Origin: Guyanagaster necrorhizus
Lineage: Eukaryota; Basidiomycota; Agaricomycetes; Agaricales; Physalacriaceae
Reading direction: 5' to 3'
NCBI RefSeq assembly: GCF_019112545.1
Contig: NW_025064942.1
Span: forward strand, 64,713-128,712
Length of the DNA stretch: 64,000 nucleotides
The position numbers and the translations under genes were made by a program. Within the stretch, counting starts at the first letter, position 1. Each line of letters begins with the position of its first letter. The notes beneath the pieces were generated by a model. It searched no databases, was not told the DNA's origin, and was given only the letters and a program-made list of their open reading frames with translations. Positions 46,505 to 58,739 of this stretch are shown here, one piece after another.

Positions 46505-46919
46505 TGTATTAAACTTTAGCTCAAGACTGGAGTATATCACTGTAAGATACTGTCCTTAAATACTTATCTGAAAACCCTTTGCTCCACAGGTGACTATTAT
46601 CTCATCTCCATGGTCCTATCTCATTGTTTGAATGACAAGAACTGTGCTTATCTGGTTGGGCATCATTGTCATTCCACTATGCTATTACTATGGTGAGGGT
46701 ATTATATGCCATAGTGATTGCTATAAAAAGGGCATGAAGTAATATCTGCTATTGTGCCATTGCTAATCATTTATTGTGTGGTGCTGAGTAAGACACAGCT
46801 TGTTGTATTGTCATAGTGCTGTCATCCATGCTTTCCTATGGTCAGGGCTATGCTATAGTCATACTTAGGTAAGCATTGGCAGGTTGCAATTTTAGGAGTA
46901 AAGTGTGAAAATCATGACA
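46505..46919 (-). repeat. Truncated, diverged LTR
   Basis: Starts at the internal family word AAACTTTAGCTCAAGACTGG (46,511) and ends AAAATCATGACA at 46,919, the family terminus with one change. About 140 bp of the end nearest 46,505 are missing and no target duplication is seen. It lies only 43 bp from the solo LTR at 45,993-46,461. Confidence 0.6.
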
Positions 46920-47331
46920 GGGTGCCAGTACATCTCAGAGAGTAGTGAAATACTTAAGTCATTTAATAATGTTAACATCATCATCAGTGTAGCTATGGGT
47001 ATGTTATTTGCAAATTGCTGCAACTTTCTCCTGCCAAAGAAATTCAGCTTGTTAATATTGTTCAGGAAGACAAACTGGCCTGTTCAGTCAAAGAGAAGAT
47101 CAATATTGTCATTAGCTAACAGATAACACTTGATATAGTGAAGGAGAATCTACAGATGAAAACTCTGGCAGCCAAATGTATGTTCAGCCTCTTCTAACCA
47201 ATAGACAGCATAATTATAAGCTTTGCTTAGGTATAAGTGTGCAGTGTGATGACATAAAACAAGAAATGATGCAGATCAAAATCCTCTGAGTCCAAGATGA
47301 TCTCCTGCATGTGCAATATGAGAAGGCTTGC
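46920..47331. other. CpG-poor spacer between LTRs
   Basis: A 73-codon frame at 46,905-47,126 has no motif. Nothing recognisable. Confidence 0.4.
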
Positions 47332-47796
47332 TGTTAAGCTCAAGCTGCATGTGATCAACTAGCACATGATAAACTAACATGGCTTTGTGCTCGAGCCTTC
47401 CATTAGAGTTCACTTTATGTACTATTATTGAATCCCTGAGCTTCAAGGCTTTGTGTGATTTAGCTCAAGAGTAGAATGAGGATGAATAAACTTTAGCTCG
47501 AAGCTGGGGATTACCAGCAAGAGCAAGCAGTCTTAAATACTGTATAGGGTCTGCTAATAATACTATCTACTTATTGTATATTCCTCTGCTACTATGCTCA
47601 TTGTCCTGGAGCATTGTTACTGTTCATAAAAGGCTGGTTGTGTGTCACTGAGCAATGCTGTTGCATTGAAAGACAATGACAGACTTGGCTAGTTGTGATG
47701 ACTAAGCCATATCCCATGGTCTTAAGCACTCATTCTAGCACCTTGGCTAGACATAAATAGGGGTTAAATCATGGGAAAGAATAGGAAATCGTAACA
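47332..47796 (-). repeat. Solo LTR of the Gypsy family
   Basis: 465 bp, TGTTAAGCTCAAGCTGCATG ... AGGAAATCGTAACA on the plus strand, with a perfect 5-bp duplication CTTGC at 47,327-47,331 and 47,797-47,801. It keeps one CpG in CTCGAGCC, one in GCTCGAAGC and one near its end (ATCGTAACA), so it is a little less decayed than the other three. Confidence 0.94.
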
Positions 47797-50700
47797 CTTG
47801 CAGTGTATCTACATCAGAAGGATTCTTCACAGTAGAATGTTGCATAAATATGCTATATCTATTGAATCAGTTTCACTAGCTAATATTTACAACTAGATCA
47901 GTGAGCATTGAGGCACTATCTTCTCTCAATAGGCCTAATAGGTTCAGAGAAGGGGTCACCACTGAAGAGGTGGTTATATGCATAAGCCAGAAAACTGACA
48001 CAGCATAGAACTATACACTGACCACATCAGACCAACACACACACATAATACTCTAAGCTTGTTGGAGGATTCTAATGTAATAGGAGTAGCCAGAGCTAAT
48101 GCAATTGTATCCTTAACCATCCACTGGATACAAGTAGCAATAGTGCACATATACAGTTAAGATCTCTCTAAGTCTCAAAGCTTTTGTGTAACAAGAGAAG
48201 TGACAGATGTCACTGGGCCTCAAGGCAAAAGTATTGTAACACAACATACTACTTCAAACACTTCAGCAAAATTCTCAATAAGTTCTAAGCAATGCTCAGA
48301 CCAAACTTGGAGACCTTAATACACACAATCTATAACTTAAAACTTCACACTCTAAGCAGAAACACTTCACAAATATGTCTACAAGAGCCACAAGATTTGA
48401 ATCTATATGCCCAAGCTTCTAAACTGATCATAGGCCTACAGGATTTGAACTTATGCAATCTGGAGAAATATAAAATACAGCCAAACACTATCCACATATC
48501 CAAAGTGTTTAAACCTCTGCCAATCTATAGAAATAACCAACAAAGTGAGCACTAATCAAGCTAAAAGATTTGAACTTTTACCACCTGTAGTGCCTTATAT
48601 CACAAGTATGACAAAAACTCAAAAGTGTCCTCAAAACACTTCTCTCTTATTCTCAGGCTAGAGTGCAAGTCAAAACTATTTATTAAATCAGACTTGAGTC
48701 TCATGTTAGCTTTTGATATCTTGTGTGGCACTCAAATCACTCAGAATGATATCAATATAAGGTCTATTCTCTCATCTAAAGTCACAAACAAATCTCAGAG
48801 GCTGGAGTGCAAGGACATCATATCTTTACACTGTAAAAATAGAGGTCCAAAACTTGTATACTACTTTCACACTATATTATTTAAATATTCTACAATAGCA
48901 CACTTTAATACAATCTAATATAGTATTGTTAGCATACAGAACTCCTACTCAAAGCCCTGTAATAGTCATTCCTTCTCATGCACAGTTTTGCATATGTGTT
49001 CTGCTCTGACTCAGGACCAGGCCCACTATTTCCAAGTGGCTTGAAATCAGCTAACTTGGCTAGCCAGTCTACCCACATGTCTCTCTGTCTTCCTTATCAT
49101 CTGAGGACAATTACACCATACACAGCACCTGTTCCAGACTGCCTGGTTTTTTGCTCATGACCAATACTCTGAGTCATTCTTATATCTTTTACCCAGTTGT
49201 CTGAATATTTGGGTTTATATTGCTACATATTATGTCTGTAATAAAGGCTTAGGTGACTACTTGAGTGAACATCTGAACAAGGCATCAGAGAAGGTTTATA
49301 AAATAGCAGAGTTTCTTCTGGAACTGAGCATAGTACACAGCAACAAATTGACAACTTGCTAGAAAAAGTGATATAAAGAATGTGTGTCTTGTATGGCATC
49401 AGAAAAGGACAAAGAGTGGAGCAGTCCTTATCATATGACATTGCAAAAATGTAAGCTTATTTGTATTTCTGTGACAATGGTAAGCATTGACTCATTGCAG
49501 TGTATATGCAAAATGATATTCTTTTTAGTCTAACCAAGCATCAGGATGTTCATGCATTGGGTGAGCTAGCAAAAGAGGAGCACAAAAAAAATGCTGATCA
49601 ACTGTGTATTATCAACAATGAGATTAAACTGCAGGTTTGACAGTGAGTGATTTTGGGTATAGTTTTAGTAGAGTTTTAACTGGTATTACAGATACAAGCT
49701 AAAATCCATTATCATGAAGAATGAGACTCCAGCACATGATATCAACAAAATGAGAAAGGCTCTCACCAGTAATATCAAGTTCTGTAAGTGGTAGATCAAG
49801 GTATTACCTCTGCTAGAGAGCACAGAATATGATCTGGCCAAAAATGCTGAAGATGACATTTTTCTTCTTTCCTCAGATTTTGACATACTTGACCATCAAA
49901 CTTATAGACTCAAGGATCTTGCAATTACAGAATACAAACTGCATGAAGAATAAAGAAATAATATGATTGCAATACTGTACATAGGAATCATCCACAGAAT
50001 GGCATTAAATGATTCATAGAGAAAACATTCACATAGTGTAACTATGAATCTCCACTCAATGAAGTATATCAATACAGTAGCAAAAAAAAAAAAACAAGCA
50101 TACTTCATATCATCAAGCATGAATAACTCTGCTTTGGCTGAAAGGAGTGGAGGAACTAACTGACTTTCCACTGATGAAGAAGGAAGATATATATTCTAAG
50201 AATGTTGCTGGCACATGAGGATTAGATGATGGTGCAGTAACAGATAGCTGGATTTGGACATATGGATGGTTAAGAGAAATGATTGATGTGAAAAAATATG
50301 AATTTTTGCTTGATGGTACATGCTCAAAATCTATAAAATGTTACTTGACATTAACAGACAGTGTTTGTAGCTCTATAATTTCAGTGGTTCTGAATGAGGA
50401 AGTTGAGATTCTTGAACAAGAATTTCATCAGTAGATCTCTGCATGCCAGAGAATGGAGCAAGTCTGAAATGCAAAGCAAGAGGCAAAATCACCACATCAG
50501 TCCTAGCATGGACTGGATCTGAAGGACAAACCAGCAAAAGAATATCAATTACAAGAGCCCATTGGTCAGGAAGTCACTGGTGGCTATGCAGCATATGCAG
50601 CACAGAAGGGACATGTATTTCAGGACATGTGGAAAACTGCCAAAAAAGCTTTCATTGCATGTAGAGAAGGATGGCCCACAACCAAAAAAGAACTAACCAA

Positions 50701-51034
50701 ATATGTAGCAGCACATCAACCACAGATTATGGTCAGATTCATATCATGTGACACTTTATGAGTGACTGCCACTATTCTGAAGGTGTTTTCTCCAACCTAC
50801 CACTATGCCCTGCCAATCTGTGAAAGAGAGGCTTCATCCTGCAATACAGAATAAGGTGAAGCATCTCTACATTATTCAGTGACTGAGGACCTGTAACTGG
50901 CACTGCAGACTATCACAGTTTCCCAGGCTTCTGACTGACTATGTGTAGATAGACATCAAGATACATTGGATACATTGAGCAAGTGGACTGTTTCAAGGGA
51001 TAAGTATTTGGTAATAGGCCAGGATTATTTGAAC
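47797..51034. other. CpG-poor stretch with a faint coding remnant
   Basis: Mostly featureless. Around 50,512-50,760 one plus frame reads LKDKPAKEYQLQEPIGQEVT and KTAKKAFIACREGWPTTKKE before a TGA, protein-like but unrecognised. A 13-base A-run lies at 50,082-50,094. No LTRs. Confidence 0.4.
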
Positions 51035-51375
51035 AGCATGGTGTTGGAATGACCATGCAACAGGTGTGTTGCAACATGCTTACAGGATTGTGTTGGAACA
51101 GGTTCTAGTATTGGATGAGAAGATGGCGAACCAGGTCTACATTGCAAGGTGTTGGAATATAGCAATAGAACAGGCTATTGCAATAAGGACTTGTGTTCCA
51201 ACATGACAGCTGCATTTAGTTTTTTATTCCAATTCAGAGCTATATGCTTGTTGCAATGCAAGGGGCCATCAGGTATCATTAGCATAAAGTATATTTATTG
51301 TGGTGTTGGAATAGAAACACATTGGAACATATTGCAATGGGCAACAATGTCTTAAACATTAAATATTGGAACAAA
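51035..51375. repeat. Cluster of degenerate TGTTGGAAT/TTGCAAT words
   Basis: Within 340 bp the words GTGTTGGAAT, GTGTTGCAACATG, GTGTTGGAACAGG, GGTGTTGGAATATAGCAAT, TGTTCCAACATG (inverted), GGTGTTGGAATAG, CATTGGAACAT and TATTGGAACA recur, in both orientations. The cluster ends exactly where CpG-normal DNA begins (about 51,378). It may be the subterminal repeat end of a DNA transposon; no transposase is seen. Confidence 0.5.
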
Positions 51376-51617
51376 ATCGAAGAATAGCCAGGCCTCCGGG
51401 GCGCCGGCATCTTCTGACACTACCTTCCGCACATCAGTTGAAGAGAACTTGTACCCTTATACCAGAATAGCGTATTATTTCGTTCGCATAAACGTGAATA
51501 GTTAGTTAATCATATTTCTCCTGAAGCAGAAACAAAGATAATTCCATATGAAGATACGAGTGCATATAAATCTCAAATTCACGGCCCAACAAACCATAGA
51601 CCCAACACTCAAAGATC

Positions 51618-54474
51618 CTACAAACGGCTCTGCACTCCCGAGGCCACGCCATTCCGCTTCTTCCATTCCCCCTGAGCCAGCGTGCGCAGACTGCCTTTCA
51701 CGATCTTTCCAGATGGCGTCAGCTCTATAGCACACAAACCCCCATGAAGATCCAGTTCAGACAACAGAGTGTTCTGGCACGCACCGAATGGGGTCTCCTG
51801 AACAAGGATCATCACAGGAATGGCATATCTCGGCAGGCTAGAAATACGAAAAAATAATTTTTACCCAAGAACAAAGAGGGAATAAAACCAACCTCTTGCG
51901 CGCAAGTGCCAACACAGACTCCTCCGTCACCTTTCCCTTGAAGGCATGCTTTACCGAAACGACGGCTGCGACGAGTTCACCCAGACGGGGGTCCGGAAGA
52001 CCCACGGCCGCTACTTCAGCCAGTCGCGAATCATTGTACAGCGCATTTTCGATGGAGATCGATGACTATCAACATGAGGCACGGAGAGTAAGCTCACGGA
52101 GACAGACGGAACAAGCCAGACCGGAACATACGATACTTTCACCCCCGCGGATGATGATATCTTTGACTGGTGCATTGTTTAAGTCAAAGGAAAAAAAAAA
52201 TGGGACTTTGCAAAGTGACCTACTTCGATCTTTGATATAGAGAAATCCATCTTGGTCTTGCACTCCCAAATCACCCGACTTGAGCCATCCATCGGTTGTA
52301 AGCACGCTCTTTGTGGCAACTACAGAAACAGAATAGAATCAGGTAAGTGTAAGCATTTAAGAGTGGCTGTGAACCAACCTGGATCACGCCAGTATCCTTT
52401 CATGACATTGGGTCCGCGTCTAGAATGAATTGAAGTTGTGAAGGAGTGCCAAAAAAGACGGATCGATATCAGGAAAGAAAAAACGTACAGCCAAACTTCG
52501 CCGATCTGGCCTCTGGGAAGTCGAACCCCATCCTCGACGATAGCGACCTCATTTACAGGCGAAGGTAGCCCGCTAGCCGAGCCGCATCAGCATCTGAAGG
52601 AGAACTAAACATAAATAACACCTACGTGCTACCTGGCCGAGTCACATAATCCTCTCCCGCGATCTCCAGATCGGTCAGGAATTGTTTTTTTTTCTGTTCA
52701 ATACAACCAAAAGCAAAACTTACTGCGACCGATATGGAATTGGTTTCTGTCAACCCGTAGCCTTGGCTCCTAAGGAATGCATGATCAGAACCTCCGGGCC
52801 ACGGTATCATCGTGTTTCCAGGTGACGCACAATTCTGCAGTCGGGAAGACTTCTCTCGCTCTAGAGGAGAGAACTTCGGGAGCTGGCGATCCACCGAAGA
52901 ATAGGCCATCGAGGGGGTACCCGGCAAGAGAGCTGTCCATGAGGTCGGAGACCATAGCTGGGACACTGGATGCGGAGACATCAGACATCGATGATATGAC
53001 GATGAATAATATCATACCCTCCAGCGACGCTGACATTTTCTTCTCTTATCAGTCTAGTTATCCAATATAAATTCCATTACCCAATAAACCCAACGACAAG
53101 CATACCGAGAAGCTAAACAGAAATATTTCAGTAAGAATTCGACGCGGCAGACCTGTAATCGTACGAACCTTCTTCTGGAATCCACTTGGTCATGAGGATA
53201 ATCTTCATCCCGGACATGGTTGCCAACATCTAAACAAGTGAGTGAGCATGAATCATCCAGCATAAAGCAGAAGGGCGTACGCTATAGCTAGTAGTTCCGG
53301 TAACGTGAAAGAGCGGTACGGCGATGAGGGCGCCCTTTTGGGGTCCTTGAACCGGGGCCGCAGGGTCCGGGAGATTTCCTCCTCGTCTGAGGAGCGCTCG
53401 CCTTCCACCAACGATAGTCTGCGTGTTATGTGAGCGATGACTGCAACGAAGAACAGCCGCGTACGTTGAGAGTATTTGTGAGAAACTGGCGCTGAGTGCT
53501 TAATACGCCCTTCGGTAAGCCGGTCGTACCTAGGGCAGTATGGTCGGTGAACGAATATAAAAATTAGGAGGTTGACATATTTACCGGAAGTGAACATTAT
53601 GGCAGCGTTGTCCTCGGGGCTGATAGTAGGATAATTTTCGAAAATATCCCTGTAGGCACCTAGGTATTTGTCGACGGCATCGTGATAGCTCTCCATCCCT
53701 TGAGGGAAATCTTTTGGATGCAAAACCAAGACAGCGACGATTCCAGCTTCGGCACATGTTTTGTCAATGGCAGGCGCAAGAACAATGGAACGTTCAGCGT
53801 CAACTATGAGTAATCGGGGCTGGGTATGTACGAGACAAAAGGTCAGCGGCTCGAGAGGGAGCCATCTGAGTGGGCGACTGATTAGCAGTCGTAGACACAA
53901 TATAAACTGACAAGATGGCTTACGCATTGACAAGAACTGGAACGGCGCCAAGGAGGTCTATCAAAGAAGAATAAGTGATCGTAGTCAAGGGTCATTGAGA
54001 ACAACTTACGGACGGCCCAAAAAATGACTAAATACTCGGCTACATTTCTAGAGCACAAGGCAACTCGGTCACCTAACAAGGAGCGCGACAATGAAAAAGA
54101 AGAGCTGGACATAGAGCACAAAGAGACTACCTTTCCTAATACCGTAAACAGTGTAGAAGATGCCCGCTGTACGCACCGAGCGGTCAAAAACCTGGCGGTA
54201 AGTATAGCGCTCGCTCTCAAATGCGATGTACGTTTTGTCGCCATTTTTGTCCACGGCCGACACCCAGAAGTCGCGGAGCGTTGGGGCCAAGTTCTTGTAG
54301 ACCTTGAGGAGTTTGCCGTCGACTAAGCGAGTCTCTACTTCGTGAAGACATCCGGGAGCGCAGAGTATGTCCTCGGCTGCGAGGATTTTGGGAGAAGATA
54401 TCGTGAGAGAGAGATAACCACATGACGAGCGCCAGCTTACTTTCAGAAAGAGAACGTTTAGGTGTCCACGACAT
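51618..54474 (-). CDS. Acyl-CoA synthetase / AMP-dependent ligase family protein
   Basis: Class I adenylate-forming (ANL) enzyme: it activates a carboxylic acid with ATP to an acyl-AMP and most likely transfers it to CoA. About 20 exons can be joined, starting MSWTPKRSLSE at 54,474. Core motifs in order: FTSGTTGLPKGVLSTQ (phosphate loop), VPLFHVTGTT, LFFGGSPAPEV, SQGYGLTETNS (adenine site), GWLKSGDLGVQDQDGFLYIK (ATP-ribose Asp), DRIKDIIIRGGE, and PSGKIVKGSLR near the C-terminus with the catalytic lysine; the stop is at 51,618-51,620. Introns are about 44-70 nt with GT-AG ends. A 7-nt exon (53,106-53,112) is needed to read PEEASRLIREE. No stop or shift remains when spliced this way, so it looks intact, at roughly 570 residues. 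Substrate is not deducible. No clear peroxisomal or mitochondrial signal. Confidence 0.88.
53106..53112 (-). other. 7-nt microexon of the synthetase gene
   Basis: On the minus strand CTTCTCG, preceded by an AG acceptor (CTGTTTAG) and followed by a GTATGC donor. Including it restores the frame PEE-ASR-LIREE between exons with good splice sites on both sides; skipping it shifts the frame. Confidence 0.75.
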
Positions 54475-56014
54475 GGCAAGAGTAACGATGACTGTGCAGA
54501 TGAGCAAGAAATGGGAATTAGAGTCGTCCTACGGCGGTATAAGAGTGAATCCCAGCAAAGGGTAAGAGGAAAAGGACTCGTTCATTGACGAACAGGGACA
54601 TACAACATGTCCGAGGCCTATGACAGTTCCGCGGTTTTTGTTCTGTTCCATGTGTTGGCCGTTCGATGTATGAAATTATTTTGGGCGTTAACGGCACAGA
54701 AGCCGCCCAAAGCCGAAAGTCGGGTTTCTTTTAGATATGCACTCAAGCGCGTATCATATTTAATAAGAAAAAGTTGCACCGTCGCGGGAGGTTAACAGAC
54801 AACTTTCATCCTAGGCAGAAGGTCGAGGCATACTGGCACCAACTAAAAGGAGTAAAGCCGTAACCGGATTATCAATGATCCTACCCGTCGTCAGGTTTGC
54901 GTCAGGTTAAAATCAGCTTTCTACCGAGCCGGACAGGTGTTGACAAATCCAAAATCCTTGCAAGACTCGCAAGATAGAAATATAATGTCCTGGCTCCAAG
55001 GAAAGAGTAAAGGCCCTATCGGCTCCATAGGACCCTAGGAAATGAAGACCTGGTACGGCGAAGTCGGTTCAAAGGCACAAGAGGCGACTCCAGCATGCGC
55101 GAAAGCAGTGCCTCGAGGCCGTAATGAAACACGGGCGCAGAGATGATTACTCTATCATTTCGATCCTTACGTCGGCCGCGCATCCGAGGGCCCTTGATGG
55201 TGACAAATTTTCGTCCGCGTCACGGGTCACAGCACCGTCAACCTGCCTACGCATACCTAAAAAGAGACATGCCGAGGATTTTCGGCGGCCCTCGAGACCG
55301 GCGACTGACGAATCCAAAAATTCGTCCGTCAGGTCACAGGTCACACCACCGAATCCATAGAAATAGTACAGTATCTCCGCGGACGAAAGACTCTATCTCC
55401 GTACACAGCTAAACACATGCAAGAACATTCACAAATCAACAAACGTTTTCTGATACGTGAATATCGCAGCTTGAATATTGTAATAGGGGGAGTAGAAATC
55501 GGAAATGGCATTGTAGTAGTGTGAATTGAATACCAAAAACAGATCAACATTGTCTCGATCCTAACGCGGCAACTCAGTGTCCAGTTTTGGTTGTGCTACA
55601 GGATTGCAAGGATATTTACCCCTCCTCGTGGTCCCATCGGGCTGAATAGAATGCTGACCAATTACGGGTATATTCTACCGACTTCAGGGAATTTTTTGGT
55701 GCAGTTACCGTATTTAAGACTCGGCCATAGAAAGACCATGTTCGTATCGTTCCCCTAATAGCGACGCCGAGATAAGAGGAAGCAACGTTCAGGCCATCCG
55801 AACAGACGGTCAACTCCTAATATCAGTGCACATGAAACGCCAAGGAAATGACTAAAAAAAAACTTTCACTGCAAGGACCTTGAGCTCCGTTCCTATTTCA
55901 TAAAATATCAGAGGAAACCATCAGAACATTCCTCCAGAGATGTCCCGCATTGATTTAGATCGCAACTACTCACAGTCTACAGAGAGTCAACGGTGACTAC
56001 TTTCCGCTCTGATC
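54475..56014. other. CpG-rich intergenic DNA with short direct and inverted repeats
   Basis: Upstream of the synthetase gene. Near-repeats lie at 55,211-55,240 and 55,318-55,350 (TCGTCCGCGTCACGGGTCAC against TTCGTCCGTCAGGTCACAGG), and a hairpin-like CTGACGAAT...ATTCGTCCGTCAG at about 55,305-55,337. A minus frame at 55,616-55,813 (65 codons) has no motif. No gene is supported. Confidence 0.4.
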
Positions 56015-56392
56015 CTATACAGACTGGTCTAACGGTAGGTTCAAGCTCAAGGAGCGCCGCAAGCGCTCAAGATTCGTTTCCCCAAACTCGATGAATCGAT
56101 GTAAAAGATAATATATATTGCCAGTTTCGTCTCTTTGCAAAGAATCACCCAATTTAGCCGGCGTCCAACAATAATGAGTCGACGATCTATCTCTCAAAAG
56201 CACGTTATTATTTGAAGCGCTGGTACAGACATTGTACAAGCTTGGAACAAGAATCAAAATCCACTCTTTCCATGGAAGATAAAACAGTAAAAAAAATTCT
56301 CTAGCACTGAGTATAGTATCCAATTCCGGACGAGAACAAAAAGAGTTGAGGATGGTACGGATCAGAATGAAAAAATCCGTGATCGGATTCAA
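56015..56392 (-). CDS. Open frame of 125 codons, unknown
   Basis: MNPITDFFILIRTILNSFCS to LSLNLPLDQSV, in CpG-normal DNA. Leucine- and aromatic-rich N-terminal half, no motif, no paralogue in the window. It lies 110 bp from the fungalysin remnant on the same strand. It could be a small gene or chance; I cannot name it. Confidence 0.35.
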   Translation of the reverse strand: MNPITDFFILIRTILNSFCSRPELDTILSAREFFLLFYLPWKEWILILVPSLYNVCTSASNNNVLLRDRSSTHYCWTPAKLGDSLQRDETGNIYYLLHRFIEFGETNLERLRRSLSLNLPLDQSV

Positions 56393-56504
56393 ACCCTAAC
56401 CTTACTGGATGGAGTCCGTAATCATGGTTCGTCAGAGTAAATTTAAGTAGATTGCTTTATGGAATTATCATTTTAATAACAAAAGATTTCTTCTCCCATT
56501 AATA

Positions 56505-56655
56505 TCAACATCCCAACGGAACCGCATCATCATCACTGTGATTGGCGGCGTTTACCCCCAGCCCCCGACTAGCAAACGCCCTCCAAAAAGCGCACGTATT
56601 ATCACTATCATACCTATTCGCATCAGCCTGGATCTACGCATATCTCCCAGTCATG
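56505..56655 (-). pseudogene. C-terminal remnant of fungalysin (M36 metallopeptidase)
   Basis: The minus-strand frame reads A*IQADANRYDSDNTCAFWR and AFASRGLGVNAANHSDDD, ending AVPLGC and a stop at 56,505-56,507. Fungalysins are secreted zinc peptidases, and this end block (x-W-I-Q-A-D-x-N-R-Y ... W-K-A-F-A-S-R-G-L-G ... V-P-x-G-C) is their usual C-terminus. The tryptophan codon of the block is TAG here. No HEXXH region is seen upstream within the window, so only about 50 codons remain. Confidence 0.68.
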
Positions 56656-56914
56656 ACTAAATAGCTCTCATCAGAATCCAAAATACAATATTACCAAAAA
56701 CAACATACACGTAGGGTTACAAGTCGACGACTCCTGCGTCGTCGCCGATTCGGTTCCCTTGAACGAGATGGTATTATTTCCTCTACGGTGATCGATCATT
56801 CATCAAATACTGCTCCATATATAAAACAGCCAGCTACTCACAAAGTAGCACTGAAAAGAGTGAGAAACCATGCCAGCAGAGTGTTATGAAACTCATGTAG
56901 GTAATCAGTCATTG

Positions 56915-57050
56915 TTGGCTGTAGAACAGGGAGTGGGATGGCAAAAAAGAGGGAGATGTCCCCCGTGCAATGAGCTGTAGCTACTCATATACTACACTAC
57001 ATAGGTGGCATAATCATACTTGTAAGGTACAATGCAATGGACAATGGGAG
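56915..57050 (+). repeat. Dispersed repeat R3, copy 1
   Basis: TAGAACAGGGAGTGGGATGG, then GAGGGAGATG, then TGTAGCTACTCATATACTAC match 61,095-61,205 (TAAAACAGAGAGTGGAATTG, GAGGGAGATA, TGTAGCTACTTATATACTGG) in the same orientation. Both copies are CpG-poor. Confidence 0.6.
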
Positions 57051-57301
57051 TGATACAAGACCATGTAACCAAGCCAATGAGCAGAGTCTAGTGGCACAAA
57101 ATCTCCTACATCCCATACAAACTTTTCCTTTCAACCTCCAGGTCAAATCATGTGTCACTGAATCATCAGCAATTTGAATAGTAAATACCCATGAATTCTG
57201 AGTCATCTCCCATGCCCTTGCTTCTGACCATCAAGCTCCACATGTGCACATCAACGTAGCACAACAATGACTGCTGTAAGCCCAAAGCAAGTAGGGCCCC
57301 A

Positions 57302-57707
57302 TCACTCTCCAAACAGTGGTCCTTGATCTGTGGGTAGTATCTCAATAGCTGGTATGGGTTTCAGCACATGGAAGTTGGTTGTTTGAACTGGAATTTGGGT
57401 CATCTTCTTGGATGTGATTGATATCTTCCTCATAGAATATAGGATGTCGACTGGTAGTGTGACTGAAGGGTATAGACCTGGCTGATAAATGCAAGGAAGA
57501 CCGGTGGGATCATCAACTTGAGAATTGGCCTGCCAGAACAAAGAAATCTTGATGGTTGACAAGAAGATTCTGGTCCACGTTCAGATCGTCTTCTGGATGC
57601 ATCAAAAAGAATGAATTAGTGGGGTCAAAATTCCAGAAATGTTCAATAACTCGCCAGTACCCACAATGTAACTGCTCTTTCTGCAGTGCTTCCCCCATCA
57701 CCTGCAA
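57302..57707 (-). pseudogene. Decayed coding-like region, unknown
   Basis: Two overlapping minus frames: QKEQLHCGYWRVIEHFWNFD with LNVDQNLLVNHQDFF (57,707-57,513) and FWQANSQVDDPTGLPCIYQP with DILYSMRKISITSKK (57,562-57,302). The switch between frames near 57,540 suggests a shift in one former protein. CpG-poor. Family not recognised. Confidence 0.3.
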
Positions 57708-58739
57708 ACCAACTCTCTCCAGTTGACACCTGTAGTGAAGGAGGTCTAGAAAACTGGTTTATGAACTAGGAAGGCTGCGAATGATGGAATCCAATGGGGT
57801 CGAAGAGCAGGAAGGAATGTCGAAACTGAAGTCAGTCAAAGCTGAAGCGAAATGAGATCCGATAGACATACGCCTTATGCCGACCTTTCATAACAGGAAA
57901 AGTAATTTTTCGTCGGTAGGCAATGTTTGCGGGCAGTTTCATATCGCGGTCTGAGCAGGCCTGAGTCCAAAACTGGGAAGACGAGATGAAAATGTGAGAG
58001 AAACATATGGAAATAAGAGGAAATGTTTGATGGCAAGGGAAATCATTGGTTCATGAACAGACCGGGAATCACGTCATAAGCCAACTGTATGCTGAAAGCT
58101 GTACTGACACTTTTAAAGTTAACTACAGAATTTACAGGAATAATTGACGACCCAAAGATCAGGTAAAGGTCACCCCTGCCTTGATAATGTCTCCAGTTAG
58201 CGATTGCACTCATTCCTGGTAGATACAATACTCACCTAATCCCGCTATTGTCCCGGCATCCCAGAGTATTGCAGAAATAGTATCAATATCAACATCAATT
58301 GCCCTCCATAATTCTACCCTTTTCTACAGACACAGATTGTGTATGGAGGGCATCGGCGATCAATGTAGTCGAGAGAAGAAGAAGAATGTGGCTGTGCAGG
58401 GGGGTTAGCGCCTCAAGGCCTCAGGCCTTAGGCATCATATCCGAGTGAAATCTCCGCCATGAAAAATTTTGTCTTTTACGTACTTGATTCCCTCTCGCCT
58501 CTGTCGCGTAGTAGCGCAACAATGCATGAATGTGTGTACTACTCCAACCAAGCGAAAATAAATTTGATGGAAAAGAAACGGCACAGAAAATCTTTAATAC
58601 TACAACAGTGAGAGAACGGTATAGGGGCAGATAAAGAAGAATATTAAAACTACCCCATCATTTGGTGAGTCTAAGCAGTGGCCCAGCACTGTTCTTCGTC
58701 ACAATTAGAATCAAGCAAGAGCAAGCGTTAAACCTGATT
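57708..58739. other. Intergenic DNA
   Basis: CpG-normal. A 61-codon minus frame (58,228-58,043) after a GTGAGT...CCAG intron-like piece may be an exon, but nothing identifies it. Confidence 0.35.

Noticed and set aside
50082..50094. 13-base A-run as a LINE or processed-pseudogene tail
   Set aside because: No upstream reverse transcriptase or gene remnant and no flanking duplication seen.
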